Positions 27,641 through 35,874 of a DNA stretch of 64,000 bases are shown here, in pieces. Position 1 is the stretch's first letter. Every line of letters starts with the position of its first letter. The DNA is taken from positions 15,388-79,387 of the forward strand of contig CAZBMZ010000029.1 of the NCBI GenBank assembly GCA_964492845.1. The letters are read 5' to 3'. Source of the stretch: JADJPF01 sp964492845 (GTDB taxonomy: Bacteria; Acidobacteriota; Blastocatellia; Chloracidobacteriales; JADJPF01). The position numbers and the translations under genes were made by a program. The notes under the pieces are model-generated. The model was not told where the DNA came from, did no database searches, and saw only the letters and a list, made by a program, of their open reading frames with translations.

Positions 27641-28939
27641 ATGATTAAAAATTTTCTTGTTTCCTTAATTTTATGTTTATTTTTGGCTTGTATAGCAGTT
27701 GCACAAGATAAAACTCCTTTAGAAAAACGTGTTGAAGATGTTATTGGGTTATTTAGTAAAACTCCTGGTAAATATGAAGAAATTTTTGATAAAGAATTTC
27801 TTAAACAATTTTCTAAAGATCAATTAACAGAACTTTTTACTAATTCATTTGATCAACTTGGTCGATGTATAAAAACTAATCCTCTTCCAAGCGAACAACC
27901 TGGAATTGACAAATTGGAGCTTATTTTTGAAAAAGGTTTTTCTGTTCAACTGACTATTATTGTTGATTCCAAACAACCTTATTACATTACAGGCTTGTCT
28001 TTAGGTGAGTCAATTCCCATAGCTGCAAATTTAAATGCAATAGTTGAAGAACTTAAAAAATTTCCAGGTGAAACCTCTTTTATAGCAGCTAAACTTAAAG
28101 ATGGAAAACTCCAAACTTTAGCTAGTCATAATGCTGATAAACCCTTAGCTATAGGGTCTACATTTAAGCTTTACATATTAAGCGAATTACTACGATCTAT
28201 TAAAGCAGGTGAGCATAAATGGACAGAAGTAGTTAATTTGCAAGAAGATTCCATGTCTTTGCCATCTGGAATGCTCCAAAAATGGCCTGTAGGTTCTCCT
28301 GTTACTTTGCATACTTTAGCATCCTTGATGATCTCAATAAGTGATAATACCGCTACTGATCACTTAATAAAGTTTCTTGGTAGAGAAAAAATAGAAAAGA
28401 TGTTAACCGTTACTGGCAATACTAAAGCAGAACTTAATATTCCTTTCTTAAAAACCAATGAAATGTCTAAGTTAAAGTTAGAGGCTTCTAGAAAAATGGC
28501 AGACATTTATATTGCTAAAGATGCTAATGCTCGCCGTGAAATGCTAAACAATGAAGTATCTAAAATAGATAAACAAAGCTTAAAATATTTTCCTAACCCA
28601 CTTTATATTGATAAGTTAGAATGGTTTGCTTCTGCAAATGACTTAGTGCATTTGTTAAACTACTTACGGGAACAAACAGAAAGCGAAGAAACTAAAGCAG
28701 CAAGAGAAATTTTAGCAATTAATCGTGGCATAGAAATTTTAGAAAAAGACTGGCCTTATGTTGGTTATAAGGGTGGCTCAGAACCAGGTGTGCTAAATCT
28801 TACTTACTTATTACAATCTACCAAAGGAGAATGGTTTTTTCTTTCTTTAGGATGGAATAATGTAAATGCTCCTGTTGATCAAAATAAATTAGTTGGTATT
28901 ACTAAAAGTTCTATTGATCTACTTAAAAAATCACAATGA
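27641..28939 (+). CDS. Serine hydrolase, class A beta-lactamase-like, with N-terminal extension
   Basis: The protein has 432 residues with a signal peptide (1-21, cleavage after VAQ). An N-terminal NTF2/Cpl-7-like region of about 110 residues (gauging a partner or dimer domain; not firmly identified) precedes the penicillin-recognising fold. The motifs are STFK (173-176; nucleophile Ser173, Lys176), SDN (234-236) and KGG (377-379), in the right order and spacing. I see no class A omega-loop Glu with certainty. It is periplasmic and could be a beta-lactamase, a peptidoglycan hydrolase or an esterase. It is not adjacent to the blaI pair, which lies about 3.4 kb away across a divergent promoter region, and it lacks the BlaI-like dyad upstream. 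Confidence 0.82.
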   Translation: MIKNFLVSLILCLFLACIAVAQDKTPLEKRVEDVIGLFSKTPGKYEEIFDKEFLKQFSKDQLTELFTNSFDQLGRCIKTNPLPSEQPGIDKLELIFEKGFSVQLTIIVDSKQPYYITGLSLGESIPIAANLNAIVEELKKFPGETSFIAAKLKDGKLQTLASHNADKPLAIGSTFKLYILSELLRSIKAGEHKWTEVVNLQEDSMSLPSGMLQKWPVGSPVTLHTLASLMISISDNTATDHLIKFLGREKIEKMLTVTGNTKAELNIPFLKTNEMSKLKLEASRKMADIYIAKDANARREMLNNEVSKIDKQSLKYFPNPLYIDKLEWFASANDLVHLLNYLREQTESEETKAAREILAINRGIEILEKDWPYVGYKGGSEPGVLNLTYLLQSTKGEWFFLSLGWNNVNAPVDQNKLVGITKSSIDLLKKSQ

Positions 28940-29165
28940 TGTTAACTAAAATTTATCTCAAAACTTGCTTCTTCCTATGCTAAACTCATTTACCAATATA
29001 AAAATAATTCTAGTTTATTATAAGTAACATATAGGTAGTTAGTTTTATTAATAATATATAATATTTATATTATTAGTTATTCAAACAGTTGACATTAATA
29101 GTTAGTTTATGTTAGTAGTCTTGACAATATAGCTTAAGATAATTTGTGGGAAAATTAACAAACTT

Positions 29166-31076
29166 ATGAGAATGCAAGACATTGCCAAAAAGCTAAAACG
29201 AGAAACCCCAACAACCTCACCAAATGCTATTTTAAAAACTTCTGTCCCACAAACCCTGGCAAATAAAACAATTAGTGGAAAAGTTCGTGAGCAAACTCCC
29301 CAATGGTTGCTACTAGAAGAACTACATAGAGGCTATAAGGATTTTGCAGAAAACATTATCAATCAGCCAGGTTTAACAGAATCAGAAAGAGTTTTACTTA
29401 AAGGAATGCGTGCTGCATGGCAGGAAGAAACTGCTGTAGCTAAACAACTTCTGCACCAGGCAGCTAGTCAATTATCAGGAATTAATAAATGCTGGGCCCA
29501 TATTTCTTTAGCAAACCTTTTTTTAGACCTAGGTGATGATGATTCCGTAGATTACGCTATTTCCCGCGCTCGTCGCTACTCTTTTGAAGATAGACTTGAC
29601 CGTCAATGTTTGTCTGTAATGGTTGAACTATTAGATGCACGTGTAGATATTGAACGTGGCGCACATGAAAGAGCATTACGAACCATCAACAATTGTCTAG
29701 AAGATTGTGGTGATCCATTTTTACAAGGTTTTGCTTCTTATTTATTTGGGTGTTTGGGAAGATTTTCAGAAAAAGCTATTGAAAATCGTGTTGAAAAGCT
29801 ACAAGAAGCCTTAGATATCTTTCAAAATCAAGTAATTAATCATTATTTTTTAGCATTAACTAAATTAGAGCTTTCTCATTGTGATATTGAATTAGCTGAG
29901 GCTTTAGAGCTAGCTCGTGTAGCAACTAAAGAATTAAAATCCCTTGGCCGCAACCGTGAGGCAGGTGCAGCACAAAGTCGTGCAAATGATCTAGAAGAAA
30001 AACTCAAAAAAGCCTCCATAAGTCAAAAACCTGCTCAAGCAACAACCCATGACCGTGTAGGCGACTGTTTATTTGTTTCAGCTTCAATGCGAGCAATTAG
30101 ACTTAGATTAGACGCAATTAGTGCGGCAGACCGTGACCCAGTTTTAATTTTAGGCCCTCGTGGATCAGGTAAAGAAATGCTTGCTCAATCTATCCACTCA
30201 CTTAGCCCTAGACGAAGCGGCCCAATGCTAGCTATAAATTGTGGAGCATTGCCAGATCAATTAGTAGAAAGTGAGCTTTTTGGCTATGAAAAAGGGGCTT
30301 TTACTGGAGCAGCAACGCAAAAACGAGGTCTTTTTGAACTAGCTCAAGATGGAACCTTATTTTTAGATGAAATTGGGGAACTTCCTCCACAATCTCAAAC
30401 TAAATTGCTTAGAGTTTTGCAAATGCGCCAATTTCGCCGCGTTGGTGGAACAAGTGAAATTTTTACCAATGCTCGTATTATTGCTGCAACTAACCGAGAT
30501 TTAGATGAAATGTCTCAATCAGAAAACTTTAGAGAAGACCTTCTAGATCGTCTATCTGTTTGGCGGCTTCGTATTCCTCCTTTAAGCAAACGCCGAGAAG
30601 AAATCTTACCTCTTGCCCAAGAATTTCTAAACCGTTATGGTGATGGGGTAGATTATCAATTAGATTCTAGTGCTAAGCAATTTTTACTAGAAAAAGATTA
30701 TCCTGGTAATATCCGAGTTTTAGAAAATGACATTCGTCGTAGCATTGGCAATGCTCGTGCTGCAAATACCACAACTATAAATGCTTCAATGATTTGTGAA
30801 GAATTTGAAATAGAGAATTTCTCCAAGTTAAATCAACAACAAAGTAGTTCTACTAGCAAGAAAAATAGCTCTGATCTTTATAAAATAGCATCTATGTCAG
30901 ATATTCCTAACTTTGAAGAAGCTATGCTTAATTTTGAACGCCAACTACTTACCCAAGCCTTAGCCGCCTGTCAATGGAGCAAAAAGCTTGCTGCTAATGC
31001 TTTAGGAATGAGTGAAAGAACCTTTTGGCGTGCAGTTCAACGCCATAAATTACATACTCGCCCCGACGATTTCTAG
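29166..31076 (+). CDS. Sigma54-dependent transcriptional activator with TPR-like sensor region
   Basis: The protein has 636 residues. The first about 280 are helical, TPR-like repeats (AWAHISLANLFLD-type units) with no receiver domain. The AAA+ domain has Walker A GPRGSGKE (330-337), the sigma54-contact loop GAFTGA (377-382), Walker B TLFLDEIGELP and an Arg finger region. The C-terminus is a Fis-type helix-turn-helix (about 592-630, ALGMSERTFWRAVQRH). It should open sigma54 promoters in response to a TPR-mediated partner. It is followed after 33 nt by a 97-residue gene and then ppk, suggesting a stress- or phosphate-related regulon. The 226-bp upstream spacer holds two TTGACA hexamers without well-placed -10 boxes. 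Confidence 0.92.
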   Translation: MRMQDIAKKLKRETPTTSPNAILKTSVPQTLANKTISGKVREQTPQWLLLEELHRGYKDFAENIINQPGLTESERVLLKGMRAAWQEETAVAKQLLHQAASQLSGINKCWAHISLANLFLDLGDDDSVDYAISRARRYSFEDRLDRQCLSVMVELLDARVDIERGAHERALRTINNCLEDCGDPFLQGFASYLFGCLGRFSEKAIENRVEKLQEALDIFQNQVINHYFLALTKLELSHCDIELAEALELARVATKELKSLGRNREAGAAQSRANDLEEKLKKASISQKPAQATTHDRVGDCLFVSASMRAIRLRLDAISAADRDPVLILGPRGSGKEMLAQSIHSLSPRRSGPMLAINCGALPDQLVESELFGYEKGAFTGAATQKRGLFELAQDGTLFLDEIGELPPQSQTKLLRVLQMRQFRRVGGTSEIFTNARIIAATNRDLDEMSQSENFREDLLDRLSVWRLRIPPLSKRREEILPLAQEFLNRYGDGVDYQLDSSAKQFLLEKDYPGNIRVLENDIRRSIGNARAANTTTINASMICEEFEIENFSKLNQQQSSSTSKKNSSDLYKIASMSDIPNFEEAMLNFERQLLTQALAACQWSKKLAANALGMSERTFWRAVQRHKLHTRPDDF

Positions 31077-31109
31077 CCAATTATAATCAATAAGAAAGGC
31101 CGTTAACTT

Positions 31110-31403
31110 ATGCAAAGAATGCGTATTGATCTTGATGGTGTGCCGTTAAAAAGTCCTCAAGGACGTGTATTATGTATTTTTCGATTTCGTACTACTGATG
31201 GAATAGTGCTTGCAATTCCTGAAAGTGTAGATGTTAGCGTCCCCTGGTCAGCAATTAAAGAAGCATCATTAGATCTTGTTTTAGGACATATAAGCATTTG
31301 TTTTCATTCTGACGCAAGCTCTCGCCCACGTTGGTTAGGCGAAGTAGATATAGTTATTGGAGAATGGACAGACCGTCAACTTCTGTCTGAAATTCCAAAA
31401 TAA
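31110..31403 (+). CDS. Conserved-looking small protein between sigma54 activator and ppk
   Basis: The protein has 97 residues, soluble with no signal. I do not recognise it. It has the strand-rich pattern of a small beta-barrel or PilZ-like fold (RVLCIFRFRTTDGIVLAIP, VPWSAIKEASLDLV, GHISICFH), with two Trp near the end. The AAGAAAGG ribosome-binding site and its position between two functional genes (33 and 31 nt spacing) argue that it is real and co-transcribed. Confidence 0.7.
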   Translation: MQRMRIDLDGVPLKSPQGRVLCIFRFRTTDGIVLAIPESVDVSVPWSAIKEASLDLVLGHISICFHSDASSRPRWLGEVDIVIGEWTDRQLLSEIPK

Positions 31404-31434
31404 ACATTAAATAGCTGTTATCCAAGGAGTCATC

Positions 31435-33558
31435 ATGGCGGCATCCGAAATTTCAACAACCGCTTTACCCGTTACTACACCATCAAAAAAAACTAATAGT
31501 TTAGCTTTAGAAAAAAATTTACTTTTTAACCGTGAATTAAGTTGGATTGAATTTAATCGTCGTGTTTTAGAAGAAGCACTAGAGCCTAACCGTCCCATAC
31601 TTGAAAGACTTAAATTTTTAGCAATTTTTTCTACCAATTTAGACGAATTTTTTATGATTCGTGTTTCTGGCCTTAAGCAACAAATGGAAGCCGAAATGCC
31701 CATTATATCGCTTGATGGGATGAGTCCAGCAGAACAACTATTAGCAGTTGCTACTAAGCTAAGCCCCTTGATTGAGCTTCAGATGTCATGCCTAAAAGAA
31801 AAAATATTGCCAGAGTTAGCAAATGCTGGTATGCGTATAATTGCTTATGATCAGCTTAATAGCAATGAAAGAACAGAAGTTGACACTTACTACCATGAAA
31901 ATATTTTTCCTGTGCTAACTCCCTTAGCAGTAGATCCTTCACATCCATTTCCCTATATTTCTAACTTAAGCTTAAACTTAGCTGTTTTTGTTGTTGGGCC
32001 GGATGATGAAGAAATGCCGCCTCGTTTTGCTCGTATTAAAGTCCCGCCTGTTATCCCTAGATTAATTCCTATTACAACAACAACTGGGCATAAGTTTGTT
32101 TTTTTAGAACAAGTTATTTCTGCAAATATAAATTCTTTATTTCCAGAAATGAACATTATTGCTTGTCATCCTTTCCGCACCACTAGAAATGCAGAAATTG
32201 AAATAGAAGAAGATGAAGCCGACGACCTACTAAAAACTGTAGAACAACAACTGCGCCAACGCCGCTTTGGTTCTTGTGTACGCCTTGAAGTTGATACAAC
32301 TATGCCCCCAGTTATGGTCACTTATTTACGTAGAGAAGTTGACCTAGAGGAAACAGATGTTTTTATTGTTGATGGCCCGCTTCATGTACCTGATTTATTA
32401 GCACTTTATAAACTTGACTATCCACAATTAAAAGATCGCGGGTTTACCCCTGCCATACCTGCTGCTTTAGCTAATGAGGAAAATATTTTTGATGTCTTAC
32501 GTAGACAAGATATTTTACTACATCATCCTTATGATTCTTTTTCTCCAGTAGTTGACTTTATCCAAGCTGCTGCGGTTGATCCTAAAGTATTAGCAATAAA
32601 ACAAACCCTTTACCGAACTAGCGGAGATTCTCCAATAGTTTCTGCTTTAATTGCTGCAAGTGAAGCAGGTAAACAAGTTGCTGTAATTGTTGAATTAAAA
32701 GCTAGATTTGATGAGGAAAACAACATTATTTGGGCCCGTAAAATGGAGCGTTCCGGCGTTCACGTTGTCTACGGTCTGTTAGGTGTAAAAACACATTGCA
32801 AAGTAGCTTTAGTTGTACGTCAGGAAGAAGGAAATATTCGTCGCTATGTACATTTCAGTACAGGAAATTACAACCCTACAACAGCAAAAATTTATACTGA
32901 CATAGGGCTACTTACATCTAATCCACAAATTGGGGCGGATGTCTCAGAGCTTTTTAATTTTCTAACAGGTTATTCAAGGCAAAGAAATTACCGTAAATTA
33001 ATGATTGCTCCAATTCATTTACGCGAAAGAATGGTTGGGCTAATTGAAAGAGAAATAGAGCATCATCGCTCGGGCCGTCCTAGTCGTATAATCATTAAAA
33101 TCAATAGTTTAACTGACACTAAAATAATTCGTACACTCTATGAAGCTTCCCAAGCAGGAATTTCTATTAGCTTAATTGTTCGCGGTGTTTGTTGTCTACG
33201 TCCTGGTATTGTTGGTCTTTCTGATAATATTTTTGTAATTAGCATTGTAGGGCGTTTTCTTGAGCATAGCCGAATATTTTATTTTGCCAATGGCGGCCAA
33301 GAAGAAATCTATGTTGGTAGTGCTGATTGGATGCAAAGAAACCTAGATCGCCGTATTGAGCTAATTTTCCCTGTTGAAGATGAGAAACTAAAACAAAGAT
33401 TAAAAAATGAAATTTTAGAAATCTCTTTGATGGATAATGTTGGAGCGCGTAAGTTGTTATCCGATGGGAGTTATGAACGACTACAACCTAAATCTAATGA
33501 ACCAACAATTAATTCTCAAATGACATTCTTGCAAATGTGTCCTTCAATAATAGATTAA
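31435..33558 (+). CDS. ppk1: Polyphosphate kinase 1
   Basis: The protein has 707 residues, full length for PPK1, which polymerises ATP gamma-phosphate into polyphosphate. The N-terminal FNRELSWIEFNRRVLEE and NLDEFFMIRVSG motifs are the PPK1 N-domain. The phospholipase D-like catalytic half has GVKTHCK with His454 as the probable phospho-His, a second conserved His611 in LEHSRIFYFANGG, and FSTGNYNPTTAKIYTD. All key residues are present. A strong AAGGAG precedes the ATG. Its position directly after the sigma54 activator and the small gene suggests joint expression. Confidence 0.96.
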   Translation: MAASEISTTALPVTTPSKKTNSLALEKNLLFNRELSWIEFNRRVLEEALEPNRPILERLKFLAIFSTNLDEFFMIRVSGLKQQMEAEMPIISLDGMSPAEQLLAVATKLSPLIELQMSCLKEKILPELANAGMRIIAYDQLNSNERTEVDTYYHENIFPVLTPLAVDPSHPFPYISNLSLNLAVFVVGPDDEEMPPRFARIKVPPVIPRLIPITTTTGHKFVFLEQVISANINSLFPEMNIIACHPFRTTRNAEIEIEEDEADDLLKTVEQQLRQRRFGSCVRLEVDTTMPPVMVTYLRREVDLEETDVFIVDGPLHVPDLLALYKLDYPQLKDRGFTPAIPAALANEENIFDVLRRQDILLHHPYDSFSPVVDFIQAAAVDPKVLAIKQTLYRTSGDSPIVSALIAASEAGKQVAVIVELKARFDEENNIIWARKMERSGVHVVYGLLGVKTHCKVALVVRQEEGNIRRYVHFSTGNYNPTTAKIYTDIGLLTSNPQIGADVSELFNFLTGYSRQRNYRKLMIAPIHLRERMVGLIEREIEHHRSGRPSRIIIKINSLTDTKIIRTLYEASQAGISISLIVRGVCCLRPGIVGLSDNIFVISIVGRFLEHSRIFYFANGGQEEIYVGSADWMQRNLDRRIELIFPVEDEKLKQRLKNEILEISLMDNVGARKLLSDGSYERLQPKSNEPTINSQMTFLQMCPSIID

Positions 33559-33610
33559 GCATATTATATGTAGTAAAATAGATAGATCTGTCTTTACTTA
33601 TAAATAAATA

Positions 33611-33635
33611 GATTATAATTTATTTGATTATAATC
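33611..33635. terminator. AT-only hairpin between convergent genes
   Basis: GATTATAAT, TTATTTG, ATTATAATC forms a perfect 9-bp stem at the end of the ppk1 transcript and overlaps the stop of the opposite gene. The low GC content makes it a weak terminator at best. Confidence 0.35.
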
Positions 33636-34008
33636 CATCTATATCAGATTCAGCGATTGTAGCTAATTCTTCATCTGTAGTATTTTGTAAAGCTATTTCT
33701 AAATCACTAAATTGATAATTAATCTCATCTTCTGCATCAATTATTACTGTAGCACTAGTAATAATATCATGAATACATCTATCTACTTCTTCAGATGGGG
33801 ATAAATCTAGTAAATCATTAGCTATACGTTCTGTTTCATCATAACGGTGATGGCTAATTGTATATTGTAAGTCTTTTAGTAAGGAGACTAGCTTTGCAGG
33901 AAGGCGATCAAAATTAGTTTCTGGTACTTTTTCAATTTGTTTTTCTGGTATTAATTTTATATTTTCTGGCACTTTATCCATTATTTTTCTTTTATTTATT
34001 TTAGCCAT
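33628..34008 (-). CDS. Hypothetical soluble acidic protein
   Basis: The protein has 126 residues. A Lys/Arg-rich N-terminus (MAKINKRKIMDK) gives way to an acidic helical body and a very acidic C-terminus (DLEIALQNTTDEELATIAESD). No family is recognised. It is convergent with ppk1 and divergent from the ATP synthase operon. Base composition and codon use match the neighbours, and no competing ORF exists, so it is probably real. Confidence 0.55.
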   Translation of the reverse strand: MAKINKRKIMDKVPENIKLIPEKQIEKVPETNFDRLPAKLVSLLKDLQYTISHHRYDETERIANDLLDLSPSEEVDRCIHDIITSATVIIDAEDEINYQFSDLEIALQNTTDEELATIAESDIDGL

Positions 34009-34054
34009 AAAACATCCTAAATCAAAAAGTAATCTATTTTTCTTAAATCTCTAA

Positions 34055-34083
34055 GGCTTATTGCTAGATCTTAGCCCTAAGCC
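34055..34083. other. Nested inverted repeat upstream of the ATP synthase operon
   Basis: GGCTTA and TAAGCC flank an inner GCTA, GATCT, TAGC hairpin, with two unpaired bases on each side. It lies in the divergent spacer, about 90 bp before the candidate ATP operon promoter. It could be a leader structure of the leftward gene or a protein site. Confidence 0.3.
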
Positions 34084-34175
34084 ATAGACAAATTCTAGGC
34101 AGAAAAGCGAGATCCTAAGCTCTTGTAACAATGGTATTTTACTAATATAACTAGCAAGCTTCTCGTCCCAAACCC

Positions 34176-34207
34176 TTGACACTCGAAAAGATCATATGAT
34201 ATTTTCG
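34176..34207 (+). promoter_or_regulatory. Candidate ATP synthase promoter with near-perfect 24-bp palindrome
   Basis: TTGACA (34176-34181) is followed after 18 nt by TATTTT (34200-34205). Between and over them lies CGAAAA, G, ATCATATGAT, A, TTTTCG (34184-34207), palindromic except for one pair. This is where a repressor or activator dimer would control the operon. The -10 box is weak. Confidence 0.45.
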
Positions 34208-34265
34208 CTTGCTTGATTAAACCATTGAAATTTAACACGATAATCTTAAATATAAAGGACAACTA

Positions 34266-34739
34266 ATGACTACCCTGTTAATGGCAATTTTAGCAGAAAA
34301 CTTGCTTTCAGCAGACCTTTCTTTATTGGTAGTTTTAGCAATATTTATCGTTTTAGTTTACGCCTTAGATGCAATTATTTTTCAACCTATTCTTAAAGTT
34401 TTAGACGAACGGGAACGTCTCACCACTGGAGCAGTAGACGAAGCTAAAAAAGCGGCACACGATTATGATAAGCAACTAGCAAATTATGAAGAAAAAATCC
34501 GTGCTGCTCGTGCAGAAAGCTACAAAATGCTAGAAGACAAGCGTAAAACTGCTTTAGATGAACGAACTCAAAAATTAGTACAGGTAAGACAAGCTATTTC
34601 TGACAAAATATCAGTTAGTAAACAAGAAATTGCTAATACTACCACTCAAGCTAAAACTAAATTAGAATCAGAATCCATACAAATTGCACAATCCATTGCC
34701 CACAATTTGCTTAAACGTCCTTTGGGAGGAGCCTTTTAA
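34266..34739 (+). CDS. ATP synthase F0 subunit b' (first b-type subunit)
   Basis: The protein has 157 residues. A single N-terminal membrane helix (about 15-38, LSLLVVLAIFIVLVYALDAI) is followed by FQPILKVLDERE and a long charged coiled coil to the end, the pattern of the peripheral stalk b/b' subunit. The second b-type gene follows 3 nt later, so the stalk is probably a b/b' heterodimer as in cyanobacteria and some other phyla. AAAGGAC precedes the ATG. It is the first gene of a five-gene atp run. Confidence 0.9.
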   Translation: MTTLLMAILAENLLSADLSLLVVLAIFIVLVYALDAIIFQPILKVLDERERLTTGAVDEAKKAAHDYDKQLANYEEKIRAARAESYKMLEDKRKTALDERTQKLVQVRQAISDKISVSKQEIANTTTQAKTKLESESIQIAQSIAHNLLKRPLGGAF

Positions 34740-34742
34740 TTA

Positions 34743-35291
34743 ATGTTTACGGCGATTCTTTATTGGCAAACCCAATTAGCAACATTTTTTGCTTTATTTT
34801 GGGCCGAAGCGTCCCATGGTGTACCGCTACATTGGAAAATAATAAACCTAGTAGTCTTTCTTTCAGCAATCTTTTTGTTAGTACGCAAACCTTTTTCCCA
34901 AGCAATGGCTGACCGTAAAAGCTCTATTCAATCAGAGTTAAAACGGGCCAAAGCTGAAAAAGAAGCCGCTGAAGCTAAGTTACGAGAAATTGAAGCTAGA
35001 CTTAATAGACTACAAGACGAAATAACAGAAATTAAAGATAACGCAGCAAAAGAAGCCCAAGCTGAATATGCCCGCTTAAGTAAACAAACCGAAGAGGAAG
35101 CCGAGCGTTTACAATCAATGGCTAGCCGAGAAATTGATGGGGCAACAAAACTAGCACAAATAGAGTTAAAGCGATTTGCTGCTGAAAAGGCTGTAGAACT
35201 AGCGGAAAATATTATTCGCAAAGAACTAAAACCAGCAGATGCAGCACGTTTAGTTAACGATTTTGCTAGAGAATTAGAAGGAGCTAGATAA
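34743..35291 (+). CDS. atpF: ATP synthase F0 subunit b
   Basis: The protein has 182 residues. An N-terminal hydrophobic region with a helix at about 33-50 (NLVVFLSAIFLLVRKPF) is followed by a Glu/Ala/Lys-rich coiled coil (about 55-180, KRAKAEKEAAEAKLREIEA). It forms the peripheral stalk holding F1 against rotation. The N-terminus is longer than usual, with a Trp/Phe-rich segment before the true membrane helix. The spacing to the neighbours is 3 nt on both sides. Confidence 0.93.
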   Translation: MFTAILYWQTQLATFFALFWAEASHGVPLHWKIINLVVFLSAIFLLVRKPFSQAMADRKSSIQSELKRAKAEKEAAEAKLREIEARLNRLQDEITEIKDNAAKEAQAEYARLSKQTEEEAERLQSMASREIDGATKLAQIELKRFAAEKAVELAENIIRKELKPADAARLVNDFARELEGAR

Positions 35292-35294
35292 AGC

Positions 35295-35834
35295 ATGAGC
35301 ATTACCACTATTGCCAATCGTTATGGACGTGCGCTTGCTGATGTAGTTTTAGCCAAAAACATACCTACAGAAGTAAAAAATGAAATAAATGCTTTTGCTG
35401 ATATGTTTGAGCAATGTCCAGAACTTAACGAAGTGTTTTCCAATCCAACAGTCTCGCAACAACAACAGAAAAATTTGTTAGAAACCTTAATTGCTCGCAC
35501 TAAACCAACACAAATAACTTCAAATTTTCTACATGTATTGCTACAAAATTACCGTTTGCAATATTTACCACAAATTAGTGTTGCTTTTTCTCGTACTCTA
35601 GATGAACGCTTAAATATTGTTACGGCAGCAATTACAACAGCAAGCGAAATTAGCCAAGAAGAAAGAAATTTATTAAAAACTCAGTTAAGCAAACTAACTG
35701 GCAAAGAAGTCCGCTTAAGTTTTGCTACTGATTCAACAATAATTGGTGGAGTAGTAACCCAAATAGGTAGTCAAATTTATGATGGCTCTATTCGTAACCA
35801 ACTAGAACAATTACGAACAAAACTTAGTCAGTAA
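35295..35834 (+). CDS. atpH: ATP synthase F1 subunit delta
   Basis: The protein has 179 residues, standard length. It has the typical N-terminal helical domain (IANRYGRALADVVL) and the conserved C-terminal strand-helix GGVVTQIGSQIYDGSIRNQLEQLR. It links the b/b' stalk to the top of the alpha subunits. It lies between atpF (3 nt) and atpA (40 nt). Confidence 0.95.
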   Translation: MSITTIANRYGRALADVVLAKNIPTEVKNEINAFADMFEQCPELNEVFSNPTVSQQQQKNLLETLIARTKPTQITSNFLHVLLQNYRLQYLPQISVAFSRTLDERLNIVTAAITTASEISQEERNLLKTQLSKLTGKEVRLSFATDSTIIGGVVTQIGSQIYDGSIRNQLEQLRTKLSQ

Positions 35835-35874
35835 TAAACTTTATAAGCCATCAAACTTAGGAAAGGCAAAAGTT

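Noticed and set aside
27641..28939. Beta-lactamase under control of the blaI-M56 pair
   Set aside because: The gene is about 3.4 kb away beyond a divergent region and lacks the dyad, so there is no sequence support for a bla-type regulon.
31407..31703. Leftward ORF opposite the start of ppk1
   Set aside because: It lies fully within the complement of ppk1 and has no ribosome-binding site or family match.
34928..35317. Leftward ORF opposite atpF
   Set aside because: It overlaps the atpF coiled-coil coding region and the start of atpH; the Ser/Ala-rich product is typical of an antisense shadow.
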